Shown: one piece after another, positions 1 through 10,366 of the stretch
Layout: every line of letters starts with the position of its first letter
How positions within the stretch are numbered: the stretch's first letter is position 1
Source: Verrucomicrobiaceae bacterium
GTDB lineage: Bacteria > Verrucomicrobiota > Verrucomicrobiia > Chthoniobacterales > Terrimicrobiaceae
Direction: 5' to 3'
Assembly: GCA_007280915.1 (NCBI GenBank)
Contig: QYQL01000037.1
Coordinates: forward strand, 35,684-99,683
Length of the DNA stretch: 64,000 bases
Made by a program: the position numbers and the translations under genes
The notes under the pieces: generated by a model
Told to the model about the DNA's origin: nothing
What the model saw: only the letters and a program-made list of their open reading frames with translations
Database searches by the model: none

Positions 1-35
1 ATTCCGCATTCCGCAGTCCGCCTTCCGAATTCGCG
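1..35 (+). repeat. Heptanucleotide tandem repeat in the gspI leader
   Basis: Four successive 7-base units can be read directly: ATTCCGC, ATTCCGC, AGTCCGC, CTTCCGA, followed by ATTCGC. They end two codons before the prepilin cleavage site of the first pseudopilin gene. The same arrangement recurs in the next gene and before rpsG. The array may extend left of the window. Confidence 0.8.
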
Positions 36-394
36 GCCTTCACCTTGTTCGAAGTTTTGATCGCTCTCGGGGTATTTGCGATCGCGGTGACCGGACTGGC
101 GATGGCGCTGGACAGCGCGGTGCAGGCGGCCTTCGAGGCCCGTGAGCGCGCGCTGTCGCGGATCGTGCTGGAGTCCAGACTTTCGGCGGCGATGTCAGAT
201 CCCCCTGTCAACGGGCGCAGGGTGATCGAGGCCCGCGACAACAACGGGATCCGTGTCGAGGAGACGATGGATGTCTTCGAGGCAAAGACGACCAACGGCA
301 CGCCCGTGACCGGCATCTGGAAATTGAAAATCACCGCCGATTTCGGGCGTGGGAAAAAAAGCCAGGAAAAGGCGGAGATCCTCCTCTACAAGCC

Positions 395-398
<4 letters not shown>
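1..398 (+). CDS. gspI: Type II secretion minor pseudopilin GspI-like, 5' partial
   Basis: The reading frame is open to the left edge, so the start lies outside the window. It carries a class III (prepilin) signal: FTLFEVLIAL with Glu at +5, followed by an about 20-residue hydrophobic helix and an alpha-helical spine, as in GspI minor pseudopilins of the inner-membrane tip complex. The residue before the cleavage site is Ala rather than the usual Gly. The leader is encoded by four 7-base repeats (positions 1-28), so it reads as ..PPSEFAA. The stop codon overlaps the next start in an ATGA, implying translational coupling. The GspI assignment rests on the gene order I-J-K and on size; GspH is a less likely alternative. 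Confidence 0.75.
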
Positions 399-1239
<841 letters not shown>

Positions 1240-1243
<4 letters not shown>

Positions 1244-2145
1244 TCCGGAACAACCGCGCCCTGGCCCTGCCACTCGTCCTGTGGAGCATCGCGTTCCTGG
1301 CGGGTCTTGTTGTGCTTCTCGCCGGGGTGGTGAGCAACTGGATCGATGACGAGGGGCACGCGGAGCGGATTTTCCGCGCCAGGCAACTTGCCCTCAGCGG
1401 GATCGCCCTCGGGCTGAATCCCGCGGTCAAGACCGGCGATCCGCTTCTACGCTGCGGGGACAAGGCGTCCGAGGGGTTCGTTGTCCGGCTCTCCGATGAG
1501 TCGGGGAAAATCAATCCCAACTTCTGGATCGGGCAGAACAAGCGGGATATTTTCACCACGCTTTTTGATGCATGGGGGGTGGACGCCCGGGAGCGGGATG
1601 AGGCGATTGACGGGCTGATCGACTGGATCGACGGCGACGACTTCCGTTCCCTTGCCGGGGCGGAGCGCGGAGAATACGAGTCGGCCGGCCGGCCGGGGTT
1701 TCCAGCGAACCGCCAACTGCTCAACATCCGCGAGATGGAAGCCGTCCTTGGCATGGACCGCGTTCTGGCCGGCCATCAGGGCTGGAAGGAGGAGTTCACG
1801 ACGTTTCACAACGGGAAAATCAACATCCAGCATGCCGCGGAGCCAGTGCTTACCGAACTCGCCGGATTGACCTCCGAGCAATGTCGCTCACTTTTCGAGT
1901 TGCGTGCGGGGCCGGATGCCGTCGAGGGTAACGAGGATGACGTCAAACTGGAATCCATCGAGGCGATCGCCGGGCTTATCGGGGCGGGCGGACGCCAGCT
2001 CGATCTGCTCGAGGAGTTTTTTGACGTTACGGGCGGAGTCCGACGCATCGAGAGCACCGGATTCTGCAGCGGAACAAAACACCGGATCGTTGTCATCGCC
2101 CCGGAAAACGGTGGAGGCCAGGTCATGAGCTGGGAGGAGGAATGA
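1240..2145 (+). CDS. gspK: Type II secretion minor pseudopilin GspK
   Basis: This 301-residue protein has a short leader and an N-terminal hydrophobic helix (about residues 5-28, ALPLVLWSIAFLAG). Several GspK family signatures follow: DESGKINPN, LIDWIDGDD, NRQLLNIREMEAVLG and KINIQHA. GspK caps the pseudopilus tip together with GspI and GspJ. Like other GspK proteins it lacks the consensus Glu at +5. The start overlaps the gspJ stop (ATGA) and the stop overlaps the next start, so it sits in a tightly coupled operon. Confidence 0.85.
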
Positions 2146-3353
2146 GCGCTCCCGAATCTGTCATGCTGCCGGGCGCCGAAGCTTGGGAGCTCTGGAGGTT
2201 TCCGCAAAAGTCCGAACCGAGATGTGAGATGTCCCCGACCGAAAAATCCATTTCCTCCGCCCCCGGGCTGCTGTTTGCGCTTCCCACCCGGAGCGTGATG
2301 GCGATGCCGCTTTGGGTTGCAGGCGAAGGGGATCCAAGGGAGCTCGCCGAACTCGAGCTTTCCGGCAGACACCTCGTGAGGCGGGATGCGGCCGTGCGCG
2401 CCATCCCTGTCGAGTCATCGGGGGGCCGCTCGCTGATCCTCGCGCTTGCGGTCAGTAACGATTCTCCGGGAGCGGCCTGGTTTTCCAAAGCGATGTGTTT
2501 TGATGTTCCAGCCCGGCTGGTCGATCCGGCGGGAGCTGACGTCGCCGTGTGGAAAGAATCAGGCACCCTCTGTTTCGGATTTTATCGTGGTGGAAAATGT
2601 GTGGCTTTTTCCGCGAGCGGGGAATCCGCTCCGGGACCCGCCTTCTGCGGGATGCTCACCCGTCTTGCGCTGCGCCTGCGGGCGGAGGATGTCATTGTCG
2701 GGCTGCCGGCCTCGATCCGGTTGATCGGCGGATTTTCCGAGGAAGACCGCACTTCTCTGGCGGGAACGCTTCGGGCGGAGGTCGAACTGGTTTCGCCCGC
2801 TCCGCCGCCGCGGATCCCGGAAACCACGGTCGATATCCCGCCTCCCGCTGCCCAGCAGGCGCGCGAGCGTCGCGCGATTTTCCAGCGGGCAGCGTTCTTC
2901 GGCGTCATCGCGGCCGCCGTTTATGGCTTTGTTCTTCTTCTGCTCGCCGGCGAAATGGCGCTGAAGACCATCCAGCTCCGCAAACTAAAAGCCGAAGCCG
3001 AAGCCGCCGCGCCTGCGGCCGCGGAGGCAAAAAAGCTGGTGTCCGAGTGGAAGGAATTCCAGGGCGCGGTGAATCCGGAGCATTTTGCGCTCGACCAGCT
3101 TGCGGCGGTTGCTTCCGAGCTTCCCGGCGACCAGGTCCGCCTCACGCAATTTGTCCTGGAGAACGGCCGGCTGATCCTCTCCGGTGAGGCCGCCGATATT
3201 TCCCAGGCCTACCAGTTCCTCGAACGCGTGAAAAAATCACCCGTCCTGCAGGACTACGACTGGACGGCCCGCCAGCCCCAACTTGCGGGAAAGAACAAAG
3301 TACAGTTTGAAATGGAAGGAGCCCGACCCGATGCGAAAACTCGCGACGAATGA
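2142..3353 (+). CDS. gspL: GspL-like type II secretion inner-membrane assembly protein
   Basis: This 403-residue protein has the GspL plan: a cytoplasmic N-terminal domain of about 240 residues (actin-like in known GspL), a Pro-rich linker, one transmembrane helix at about residues 247-270 and a periplasmic ferredoxin-like domain. The periplasmic part resembles PilN/GspL (coiled Lys/Glu/Ala segment, then QVRLTQFVLENGRLILSGEA). The position between gspK and a GspM-like gene supports the call. No ATPase motif is visible, as expected for GspL. It would recruit the ATPase GspE to the membrane. It is diverged, so the family name comes from architecture and context more than sequence. Confidence 0.65.
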   Translation: MSAPESVMLPGAEAWELWRFPQKSEPRCEMSPTEKSISSAPGLLFALPTRSVMAMPLWVAGEGDPRELAELELSGRHLVRRDAAVRAIPVESSGGRSLILALAVSNDSPGAAWFSKAMCFDVPARLVDPAGADVAVWKESGTLCFGFYRGGKCVAFSASGESAPGPAFCGMLTRLALRLRAEDVIVGLPASIRLIGGFSEEDRTSLAGTLRAEVELVSPAPPPRIPETTVDIPPPAAQQARERRAIFQRAAFFGVIAAAVYGFVLLLLAGEMALKTIQLRKLKAEAEAAAPAAAEAKKLVSEWKEFQGAVNPEHFALDQLAAVASELPGDQVRLTQFVLENGRLILSGEAADISQAYQFLERVKKSPVLQDYDWTARQPQLAGKNKVQFEMEGARPDAKTRDE

Positions 3354-3870
3354 ACGACGCCTGCTGATCTTTTTCTGCGCGGCCATTTTCCTGGCGGTAA
3401 ACCTCCTTGCCGCCCGTGCGTGGATGACGTGGCGTTCCACCGTGGTCCGTGACATCGAGGCAAAGCGGAGCGAGATTGCCGAGGGACAGGTCTGGATCGA
3501 GGGGGCGGCGGCGGACGGTTCCGCCCGTGCGTGGATGGAGGCCCATCCGCCGTCGCCGTTGACCTCGGATCAGGCCAGTACCGGTCTTTTGAAATCATTC
3601 CGCGTCGCAGCTGAGGAAGCCGGCCTGAAGGTGACTGAGGAAAACCTCCTTCCTGCAGCGGATGTCAGTTCCGGAAATGCGGCGGCTCTCCAGGCGAAGC
3701 TTTCCGGGCCGTTCGCCGGGGTGACCAAGTTCCTCTTTTCGCTCCAGTCACCCGCGTCGTGGCGTTCGGTGCCGAAACTGATCGTTCGCAGCGACGCTGA
3801 GCCCCCGAATGTGCTGGTGGACATGGAGGTCCGGCAGTATTATCTTCCCGCGTCTTCAACCGGCCCATGA
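3331..3870 (+). CDS. gspM: GspM/PilO-like type II secretion protein
   Basis: This is a 179-residue bitopic protein with a short cytoplasmic N-terminus, one transmembrane helix (LLIFFCAAIFLAVNLLAA, about residues 10-27) and a periplasmic domain, the layout of GspM/PilO. The ATG at 3331 was chosen because GGAAGGAG lies 10 bases upstream, one of the clearest ribosome binding sites in the operon; it lies inside the end of the GspL gene (overlap of 23 bases). GspM pairs with GspL to hold the inner-membrane platform. The identification is by topology and gene order. Confidence 0.6.
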   Translation: MRKLATNERRLLIFFCAAIFLAVNLLAARAWMTWRSTVVRDIEAKRSEIAEGQVWIEGAAADGSARAWMEAHPPSPLTSDQASTGLLKSFRVAAEEAGLKVTEENLLPAADVSSGNAAALQAKLSGPFAGVTKFLFSLQSPASWRSVPKLIVRSDAEPPNVLVDMEVRQYYLPASSTGP

Positions 3871-4442
3871 CCTTCATCTCCAAAGCGATTTTGTTTGCGC
3901 TGGTCACGGCTGCCGCCCTTGCCCAGACCGGTGATCCCTGGACCAAACCGAGGGAGATTTCCACGTTCCAGTTCCTTCTCGACAGGTCGCCATTTTCGCT
4001 GCCGACCGCCGAGGAAAGCTCCCCGCTGGCGGATCGCTATTCCCTGACCGGTGCGGTCGCGCTCGATGGGGAACCGCTGGTTTTCCTGCTGGATAAAACC
4101 ACGCAGACCCGCCAGATGGTTTCGAAGAAGATGAACCAGCAGAACATCCAGCTGGTCGAGTATCTTCCCGATCCCGACCCCCGCCACATGCGCGCCACAA
4201 TCCGGGTGAACGGGGAACTCGCGACCATCGCGTATGCCGAGGCAGCCGGACAGGCGCCTCAACCTGCGGGTCCACAGCCGAACGGGATGCCTCCGAAACC
4301 TCCCTCGGCAGTTGTCAGCGCTCCCGCAGTGCCGAATGCGATGCCCGGATCGCCGGCCATCCAACAACCGGGCGCCACACCTCCCGCGCATCGCATCATT
4401 CGCAGGAGGATCATTTCGGACCAGCCGGCTCCAGGACCATGA
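3867..4442 (+). CDS. Secreted GspC/PilP-like periplasmic protein of the secretion operon
   Basis: This is a 191-residue protein with an apparent cleavable signal peptide (FISKAILFALVTAAALAQ). A small beta-rich segment follows (about residues 52-115, beginning RYSLTGAVALDGEPLVFLLD), which looks like the homology region of GspC or the beta domain of PilP that docks to the secretin N0 domain. The C-terminal third is Pro/Ala-rich and disordered. It lies directly before the secretin gene with ATGA overlaps on both sides, where a secretin adaptor would be expected. Unlike classical GspC it has no obvious retained membrane anchor. The functional call is an inference from position. Confidence 0.5.
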   Translation: MTFISKAILFALVTAAALAQTGDPWTKPREISTFQFLLDRSPFSLPTAEESSPLADRYSLTGAVALDGEPLVFLLDKTTQTRQMVSKKMNQQNIQLVEYLPDPDPRHMRATIRVNGELATIAYAEAAGQAPQPAGPQPNGMPPKPPSAVVSAPAVPNAMPGSPAIQQPGATPPAHRIIRRRIISDQPAPGP

Positions 4443-6754
4443 AAACCATGACATTTGCCATTGCCGCTCTCGCCCTCGTGGCGCAGTTGGCTTTTCCTCA
4501 GTCGTCCGCTTCGCAACCGGCTGCCACGCCGGTCGCGCAGCCTGCTGCACCTGTTGCCCCGCCGGCTCAGGGCGCGGCTTCGACAACTGATCAGGTCAAT
4601 ATCCAGTTCCCGAAGACATCCGTTTTCGAGGTCCTTTCCCTTTACGAGACGCTGACCGGCAAGCGGATGATCCGCGATTCAAATCTGGCCGGACCGGAGC
4701 TGTCGATCATGGTCTCGCAGCCGGTCAGCAAGTCCGAAGCCGTCAAGCTGATTGAGAGTTCGCTTCTCCTCAACGGTTACAGCATCGTGCCTGTGGACGA
4801 CCAGACGGTGAAGGTGTTGGGACCGGGTCGCGCGCCTCGCACCGAGGGGCTCCCGCTTTACATCGAGAGCAATGCCCTTCCCAAATCCGGCGACCAGGTG
4901 GTGAGTTTTTACAAACCCCTCGCCTTCATTTCGCCGGAGGAGGCGACCACCGTGCTGGATCAGGTCGTCCAGCGGAACGCCTACGGGGTGATCGCCGCCG
5001 TCCCGAATACGAACGCGATCATCATCACCGACAAAACCCCGGTGATCCGCAAAGCTCTCGATGTTCTTGCCCTGATCGACGTCGAGCCCGCGCAGGTCGT
5101 CACGGAATTTGTTCCGCTCCAGCGGGCGAATGCGGAGCGGATCGTCGAGATCCTCGACGACATGTTCGGCAAGGATGAGCCGAACCAGAAAAATGGAGCG
5201 CCGGCCAATGTCCAGGCCGCACCGCCCGGGCCGAACGGCCAACCCGGGGCCGCAGCGGGCGGCTCGGGAGCCCGTTACGAAAACCGCCTTATCACCGGAA
5301 AGGCGAAATTTGTGGCAGACAAGCGCACCAACCGGATCCTGGTTGTGACCCGGCAGGAAAACTATCGCTATGTGCGCGACGTCATCACCCAGCTCGATTC
5401 CGCTGGCAGCTTTGAAGAGCCGTATGTTCGCATACTGAATTATGTCCCGGTGACCGATGTGTTTCCGGTTATTGCAGACATGCTGGCCGATGCCGAGACC
5501 GAGAAGCAGGGAGCAGGTGCCAATGCCCAGCCCACGCCTGCGAATCCTTTCAACAAGAACTCCGGGAACAGCAATTCCTCCCCGTTCGGAGGGAGTTCGT
5601 CATCTGGCACCAGCGGCAGCGGCGGGCTCAGCAAGCCGGACCGCCTCTCCGACGAAACCGCCCAGGCGGCTCCTCAGTCGGTCACCCTCGGCGAGATCAA
5701 GCTGATCGGCGACAACAGCTCGAACAGCATCATCGTTTTCGGGCCTCCCGAGAGCAAACAGCGCGCCAAGCAGATCCTTGATCTCCTCGACCAGCGTCCG
5801 AAGCAGGTCTATCTGGCGGTGGTGATCGGGCAACTCCGCGTGACGAACGACACGGAATATGGGGTCAACTACCTGATCAAATACAAAGGGGCCTCCGGCA
5901 ACGGCCTCGCCGCGGCGGTTCTGAATCCACTTCTCTTTCCGAATGTCACCGGGAACAACCTTCCGGTGCCCTCCTCGATCGTCAACCCCGCCACTCTGAC
6001 CAACGGGCTCGGCGCACTCTCCGGGCTCACCGTCTTCGGCACGATCGCCGACTCGGTCGATGTCTATGCGAGGTTTCTGGAGTCCACCAACCGCTTCCGC
6101 ACGCTCTCCCGGCCGGTCATTTACACCACGAACAACCGCAAGGCCACAATCCTGTCCGGACAGCGGGTTCCCATCCCGTCCTCGACTCTGACCACCGCAA
6201 CCGGCGGAGGGATCAACAACAACGGAACCGCTGTCGCCTCGACGATCCAATACCAGGATGTCGTCCTGAAGCTCGAAGTCATCCCGCTGATCAACTCCGA
6301 CCGCGAGGTGAACCTCGTCATCGCGCAGACCAACGACAATATTATCGGCTCGCAGGATATTTCCGGGAACAACGTCCCCGTCATCTCCACGCAGGAGATC
6401 ACCACGAGCGTGCGCGTTCCGAACGGCTCCACGATCGTGCTCGGCGGCCTCATCACGGAGGACAAAACACGGGACCAGGCTGGGATCCCTTACATCTCGA
6501 AGATCCCGGTGCTCGGATCCCTTCTCGGCGGCCGGACGAACAATAAGGTGGAAAAGAAGGAGCTCGTCGTCATGATCCAACCGGTCGTTGTGGATTCCAA
6601 CAGCGAGATGATGAAGGCGAGCGCCTACGAGGGGGACAAATCCGCGCTCGGTCAGGACGCCCAGCAGATGGCTGCACCGATCGCCGAGCAGGCCCGCGAG
6701 CCGGCCCCGTGGAAGCCCAAGCCCACGCCGACTCCACGGAAAAAGAAGAATTAA
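4439..6754 (+). CDS. gspD: Type II secretion secretin GspD
   Basis: This 771-residue protein has a signal peptide (about residues 1-24) and a Pro/Ala linker. The N0 domain (about 50-125) is followed by N1-N3 repeats (about 150-470) broken by Gly/Asn/Ser-rich loops, and by a C-terminal secretin domain (about 500-725). The secretin signature VPNGSTIVLGGLITED and the adjoining GIPYISKIPVLGSLLGG are clear. It forms the outer-membrane channel of the system. The tail after residue 730 is Pro/Lys-rich and may be an S-domain or simply disordered. No pilotin gene is visible next to it. The start is coupled to the upstream gene by ATGA. Confidence 0.93.
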   Translation: MKTMTFAIAALALVAQLAFPQSSASQPAATPVAQPAAPVAPPAQGAASTTDQVNIQFPKTSVFEVLSLYETLTGKRMIRDSNLAGPELSIMVSQPVSKSEAVKLIESSLLLNGYSIVPVDDQTVKVLGPGRAPRTEGLPLYIESNALPKSGDQVVSFYKPLAFISPEEATTVLDQVVQRNAYGVIAAVPNTNAIIITDKTPVIRKALDVLALIDVEPAQVVTEFVPLQRANAERIVEILDDMFGKDEPNQKNGAPANVQAAPPGPNGQPGAAAGGSGARYENRLITGKAKFVADKRTNRILVVTRQENYRYVRDVITQLDSAGSFEEPYVRILNYVPVTDVFPVIADMLADAETEKQGAGANAQPTPANPFNKNSGNSNSSPFGGSSSSGTSGSGGLSKPDRLSDETAQAAPQSVTLGEIKLIGDNSSNSIIVFGPPESKQRAKQILDLLDQRPKQVYLAVVIGQLRVTNDTEYGVNYLIKYKGASGNGLAAAVLNPLLFPNVTGNNLPVPSSIVNPATLTNGLGALSGLTVFGTIADSVDVYARFLESTNRFRTLSRPVIYTTNNRKATILSGQRVPIPSSTLTTATGGGINNNGTAVASTIQYQDVVLKLEVIPLINSDREVNLVIAQTNDNIIGSQDISGNNVPVISTQEITTSVRVPNGSTIVLGGLITEDKTRDQAGIPYISKIPVLGSLLGGRTNNKVEKKELVVMIQPVVVDSNSEMMKASAYEGDKSALGQDAQQMAAPIAEQAREPAPWKPKPTPTPRKKKN

Positions 6755-6757
6755 GGC

Positions 6758-8461
6758 ATGGTCAATCTCATCGAGGACCTGACCGGAATCGCGAAGGAGA
6801 CCGGCTGCAGCGAGCCGGAGAAGTGCCGGGAGACTCTGCGCCGCGCCGCATTCGCCCAGAGGTCGATGGTTGGAGCGCTGCTTGACGCGCAGCTCGTGCG
6901 CGAGCCGGATTTTCTCAAAGCCCTTTCCGTCGCCCTTGATCTTCCCTGGCGGGAAGAGAGCGAAATTCAGACCAATGAGAATGTCCGTGAAAAATTTCCC
7001 GCACGCCTCGCCCTAGGGCAGACAGTGCTTCCGGAATCGGCGATCGAGGGAGGCGAACTGCGGCTTCTGACGTTCGATCCATTTGACCATGCCGGATGGC
7101 AGGCGGTGGTGCAGCACTGGCCCGGTCCGGTCCGCCCGGTCCTCACCACGCGCCGCCGGCTCATCGAGACGCTTAAAACCACCTACGGGGTCGGCGCGGA
7201 TACTTTCGAGGAACTCATCGAGGGTCGCGAAGACGAGGTGGGAGGGGTTCAGGAAGAAGTTAATGTGGTGGACGAGGAGGACAGCGAAGCCTCGGTGATG
7301 AAGTTCGTGAACCAGATCCTCCGCGAGGGTCTCTCCCAGGGGGCGACGGACATCCACTTCGAACCGCTCGGGCAAGACCTCCGGATCCGCTACCGTATCG
7401 ACGGCGTCCTCCACGAGACCCCGGTTCCGCCGCGTATCAAAGTTCTGCAGGACTCGGTCATCTCGCGCCTGAAAATCATGGCCGGTCTCGACATCGCCGA
7501 GCGGCGCCTCCCGCAGGACGGGCGCATCGCGCTTGAGCATGCTGGCATGCCGATCGATGTCCGCGTGGCGACGATCCCCTGCGTCCATGGCGAAAATGTC
7601 AGCCTCCGTCTGCTCGGTCAGGAACGTTTTGATTTCGCGCGCCTCGGCCTCGATGCGGTCGCAGAAAAACGCATCCGCAACCTGATCTCGATCCCGAACG
7701 GCATCATCCTTGTCACCGGACCGACCGGCTGCGGAAAAAGCACGTCCCTCTACACGTTTCTCAGCAGCCTGAATGTCAAAGAGCGCCGGATCGTCACGAT
7801 CGAGGATCCTGTCGAGCACAAGCTCGACGGGGTCATCCAGATCGCCGTGAAGCCGGAGATAGACCTCACGTTTGCGAATGCGCTGCGCAGCATCCTCCGC
7901 GGAGATCCGAATGTCATCATGGTTGGCGAGATGCGCGACCACGAGACCGCGGAGATCGCGATCCGCGCGGCGCTGACCGGCCACCTGGTTTTCAGCACTC
8001 TGCACACGAACGACGCCGTTGGCGGGATCACGCGTCTTCTGGACATGAACATCGAGCCGTTCCTCGTCGGCTCGTCGGTGCGGGCGTTCATCGCGCAGCG
8101 CCTCGTCCGCCGGCTCTGCAAACATTGCTCCCAACCCGCGCACCGCAAGCCCGAGGAGCTCGCCGAATTCGGATACCCCATCGAGTGGGCGGATAAAATC
8201 CGTCGTCCCGTCGGCTGTGAAAAATGCCGCCAGAGCGGGTATGCCGGCCGCACTGCCCTTTTTGAAATTGTCATGATGACGTCCCGCCTTCAGGAACTTA
8301 TCCAGAAGCGCGGCAGCGGTCCCGAACTCCGCGAACTCGCCATGCGCGAGGGGATGATCCCGCTCCGCAAAGACGGCTGGTTGAAAGTCGCCGACGGGGT
8401 CACCTCGGTGGAGGAGGTCCTCCGCGTCACCACCAGCGAGCTTGAAGCGCTGGACGAGTAG
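6758..8461 (+). CDS. gspE: Type II secretion / pilus assembly ATPase GspE
   Basis: This is a 567-residue secretion ATPase with an N-terminal MshEN-type domain (about 1-145) and a C-terminal GspE/PilB motor domain. Motifs seen are Walker A GPTGCGKST (about 321-329), the Asp box around VTIEDPVEHKLDG, Walker B LRGDPNVIMVGEMRD and the His box STLHTNDA. A tetracysteine zinc site is formed by CKHC and CEKC near the C-terminus, typical of GspE/PilB. It powers pseudopilus assembly from the cytoplasm via GspL. It starts 3 bases after the gspD stop. No gspF or gspG follows; they are presumably upstream of the window. Confidence 0.93.
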   Translation: MVNLIEDLTGIAKETGCSEPEKCRETLRRAAFAQRSMVGALLDAQLVREPDFLKALSVALDLPWREESEIQTNENVREKFPARLALGQTVLPESAIEGGELRLLTFDPFDHAGWQAVVQHWPGPVRPVLTTRRRLIETLKTTYGVGADTFEELIEGREDEVGGVQEEVNVVDEEDSEASVMKFVNQILREGLSQGATDIHFEPLGQDLRIRYRIDGVLHETPVPPRIKVLQDSVISRLKIMAGLDIAERRLPQDGRIALEHAGMPIDVRVATIPCVHGENVSLRLLGQERFDFARLGLDAVAEKRIRNLISIPNGIILVTGPTGCGKSTSLYTFLSSLNVKERRIVTIEDPVEHKLDGVIQIAVKPEIDLTFANALRSILRGDPNVIMVGEMRDHETAEIAIRAALTGHLVFSTLHTNDAVGGITRLLDMNIEPFLVGSSVRAFIAQRLVRRLCKHCSQPAHRKPEELAEFGYPIEWADKIRRPVGCEKCRQSGYAGRTALFEIVMMTSRLQELIQKRGSGPELRELAMREGMIPLRKDGWLKVADGVTSVEEVLRVTTSELEALDE

Positions 8462-8467
8462 CCCCGT

Positions 8468-9766
8468 TCAACCCCCGATTCCGACCGCGCGGAATTTGTC
8501 CTCGACGAACCGGAAGTGTCGTTCGGGCATGCAGGCGTGTTCGATGTCGGCCGCGGTGAGGTGCTTGGAGACGGTCGGTTCCTCCGCGAGATTTTTCGCG
8601 AGTCCGCCGCCGTCTTTCCACGTCTTCATCGCGGCGCGCTGCACCGCCTCGTAAGCGTCCTTCCTGTCCAGACCGCGCTCCGTCAGCATGAGGAGGGCGG
8701 ACTGGCTGGCGTAGAGTCCGCCGGTGAGCTCCATGTTGCGCTTCATGTTCTCGGGATAGACCAGCAGGTTTGCGACCAGCTTCGTGAGCGTGACGAGCAT
8801 GTAATCCACCAGCGTGCAGCTGTCGGGCAGGATGATCCGCTCGACCGAACTGTGGCTGATGTCCCGCTCGTGCCAGAGGGCGACGTTTTCGAGTGCGGCG
8901 ACCGCGTTGCCCCGGATCACGCGGGCGATGCCGCTGAGCCGCTCGCCGGTGATCGGATTCCGCTTGTGCGGCATGGCGGAGCTTCCCTTCTGCCCGGGGC
9001 TGAAATACTCCTCGACCTCCAGAACCTCGGTGCGCTGGAGGTGGCGGAATTCCGTCGCCCAGCGGTCGATGCTCGATGCGATGAGCGCCAGGGTCGTCAT
9101 GAATTCCGCGTGCCGGTCGCGCTGGATGATCTGTGTGGATAGTGGCGAGGGCTTCAGACCGAGCTTTTCGCAAACCGACGCCTCGACCTTCGGATCCAGG
9201 TGCGCGTGGGTTCCCACCGCCCCGGAGATTTTTCCGATCCGGATTCTCTCCTTGGTCTGCCCGAGTCTTTCGAGTGCGCGGGTAAACTCGTCATACATCA
9301 GCGCGAGCTTGAGTCCGAACGTGATCGGCTCGGCGTGGATCCCGTGGCTGCGGCCGATCATCGGGGTGAATTTGTGCTCGATAGCACGCTTCGCTACCGC
9401 CTCCCTCAGCGCGATCAGGTCGCGCTCGAGGATGACGGTGGACTCTAGCATCTGGACCGCCAGCGTCGTGTCGAGGAGGTCCGAGGACGTGAGGCCCTGG
9501 TGGATCCAGCGGGCGGCGGGACCGACCCGCGAGGCGACGTCTTCCAGGAACGCGATGACATCGTGGTTCGTCCGCTTTTCTATTTCCCGGACATTATCGA
9601 TGTCGAAGGATCCCTTCGCGCGGATTTCCACGGCGTCCTCGCGCGGGATTGAGCCGAGATCGGCCATCGCCTCGCAGGCGAGGGTTTCGATTTCGAGCCA
9701 GATTTCAAGTTTGCGTTGCTCGGTCCAGACGGACCGCATTTCGGGCAGGCTGTAGCGTTCGATCAT
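8468..9766 (-). CDS. purB: Adenylosuccinate lyase
   Basis: This 432-residue protein belongs to the fumarase/aspartase superfamily. The family signature GSSAMPHKRNP is seen at about residues 260-270, and the N-terminus (MIERYSLPEM, then WLEIETLACEA) matches the B. subtilis-type PurB of about 430 residues. It catalyses two steps, SAICAR to AICAR in purine synthesis and adenylosuccinate to AMP. The conserved catalytic His appears in the TSSDLLDT region and in the SHGIHAEP segment. It converges with gspE, leaving 6 bases between the two stop codons, and is unrelated to the secretion operon. Confidence 0.95.
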   Translation of the reverse strand: MIERYSLPEMRSVWTEQRKLEIWLEIETLACEAMADLGSIPREDAVEIRAKGSFDIDNVREIEKRTNHDVIAFLEDVASRVGPAARWIHQGLTSSDLLDTTLAVQMLESTVILERDLIALREAVAKRAIEHKFTPMIGRSHGIHAEPITFGLKLALMYDEFTRALERLGQTKERIRIGKISGAVGTHAHLDPKVEASVCEKLGLKPSPLSTQIIQRDRHAEFMTTLALIASSIDRWATEFRHLQRTEVLEVEEYFSPGQKGSSAMPHKRNPITGERLSGIARVIRGNAVAALENVALWHERDISHSSVERIILPDSCTLVDYMLVTLTKLVANLLVYPENMKRNMELTGGLYASQSALLMLTERGLDRKDAYEAVQRAAMKTWKDGGGLAKNLAEEPTVSKHLTAADIEHACMPERHFRFVEDKFRAVGIGG

Positions 9767-9882
9767 GTTGAGACGTTATTTGAACCACAGAGAACAGGGG
9801 GAGCATAGAGGAAACACCAGAAATATTATCGGGGGGATCCGGAGAGGTTGTTGTTGCCTGATGCCGGAAAATCGCGAACATC

Positions 9883-10362
9883 ATGACCATGTCGAAGTCT
9901 GTCCCGATGCGCCCGCGTCTCGCCCCGAAGGCGACGCTTTCGTTTGCCATCGTCGCGAGCCAGTATAACGCGCAATACACCCAGTCACTTGTGGACAACG
10001 CCTACGCGGAGATCAACGTGCTCGAGCCGGGCGCGACGGTGAACCTCGTTTCCACCCCGGGTTCCTTCGAAATCCCCCTGATGGTCCAGTCTCTCGCCGA
10101 GTTGGAGCGCTACCAGGCCATCATCGCGCTGGGGGTTCTTTTCCAGGGCGAGACCGCCCATGCCGCACTGGTCGCCCAGAGTGTGACCAATGCCCTCATG
10201 AATATCTCCATCGCCCACCGGGTTCCAGTCATTCACGAGGTCCTCCTTGTGGAGAACGAAGAGCAGGCCCGGGCCAGGTGTTTGGATCAGGAACTCAACC
10301 GGGGAGTCGAGGCCGCCCGGGCCGCGGTCGCCGCCGCGCGCACCCTCAGGGAGATCAAATAA
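9883..10362 (+). CDS. ribH: 6,7-dimethyl-8-ribityllumazine synthase
   Basis: This 159-residue protein matches lumazine synthase. It shows the substrate-binding PGSFEIPL motif, the GVLFQGETAHA segment carrying the catalytic His, and the EVLLVENEEQARAR region near the C-terminus. It condenses 5-amino-6-ribitylaminouracil with 3,4-dihydroxybutanone phosphate in riboflavin synthesis. Two start codons lie close together (9883 and 9889). It is followed 4 bases later by nusB, a common ribH-nusB pairing. The 116-base upstream gap shows no recognisable FMN riboswitch fold. Confidence 0.92.
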   Translation: MTMSKSVPMRPRLAPKATLSFAIVASQYNAQYTQSLVDNAYAEINVLEPGATVNLVSTPGSFEIPLMVQSLAELERYQAIIALGVLFQGETAHAALVAQSVTNALMNISIAHRVPVIHEVLLVENEEQARARCLDQELNRGVEAARAAVAAARTLREIK

Positions 10363-10366
10363 AACC

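Noticed and set aside
9767..9882. Possible FMN riboswitch before ribH
   Set aside because: The gap is only 116 bases and the conserved RFN-element helices and loops cannot be traced. It instead holds a low-complexity ACCACAGAGAACAGGGGG-like stretch.
10247..10366. 40-residue N-terminal extension of NusB
   Set aside because: It lies wholly inside ribH in another frame; the ATG at 10367 gives the normal NusB start and length.
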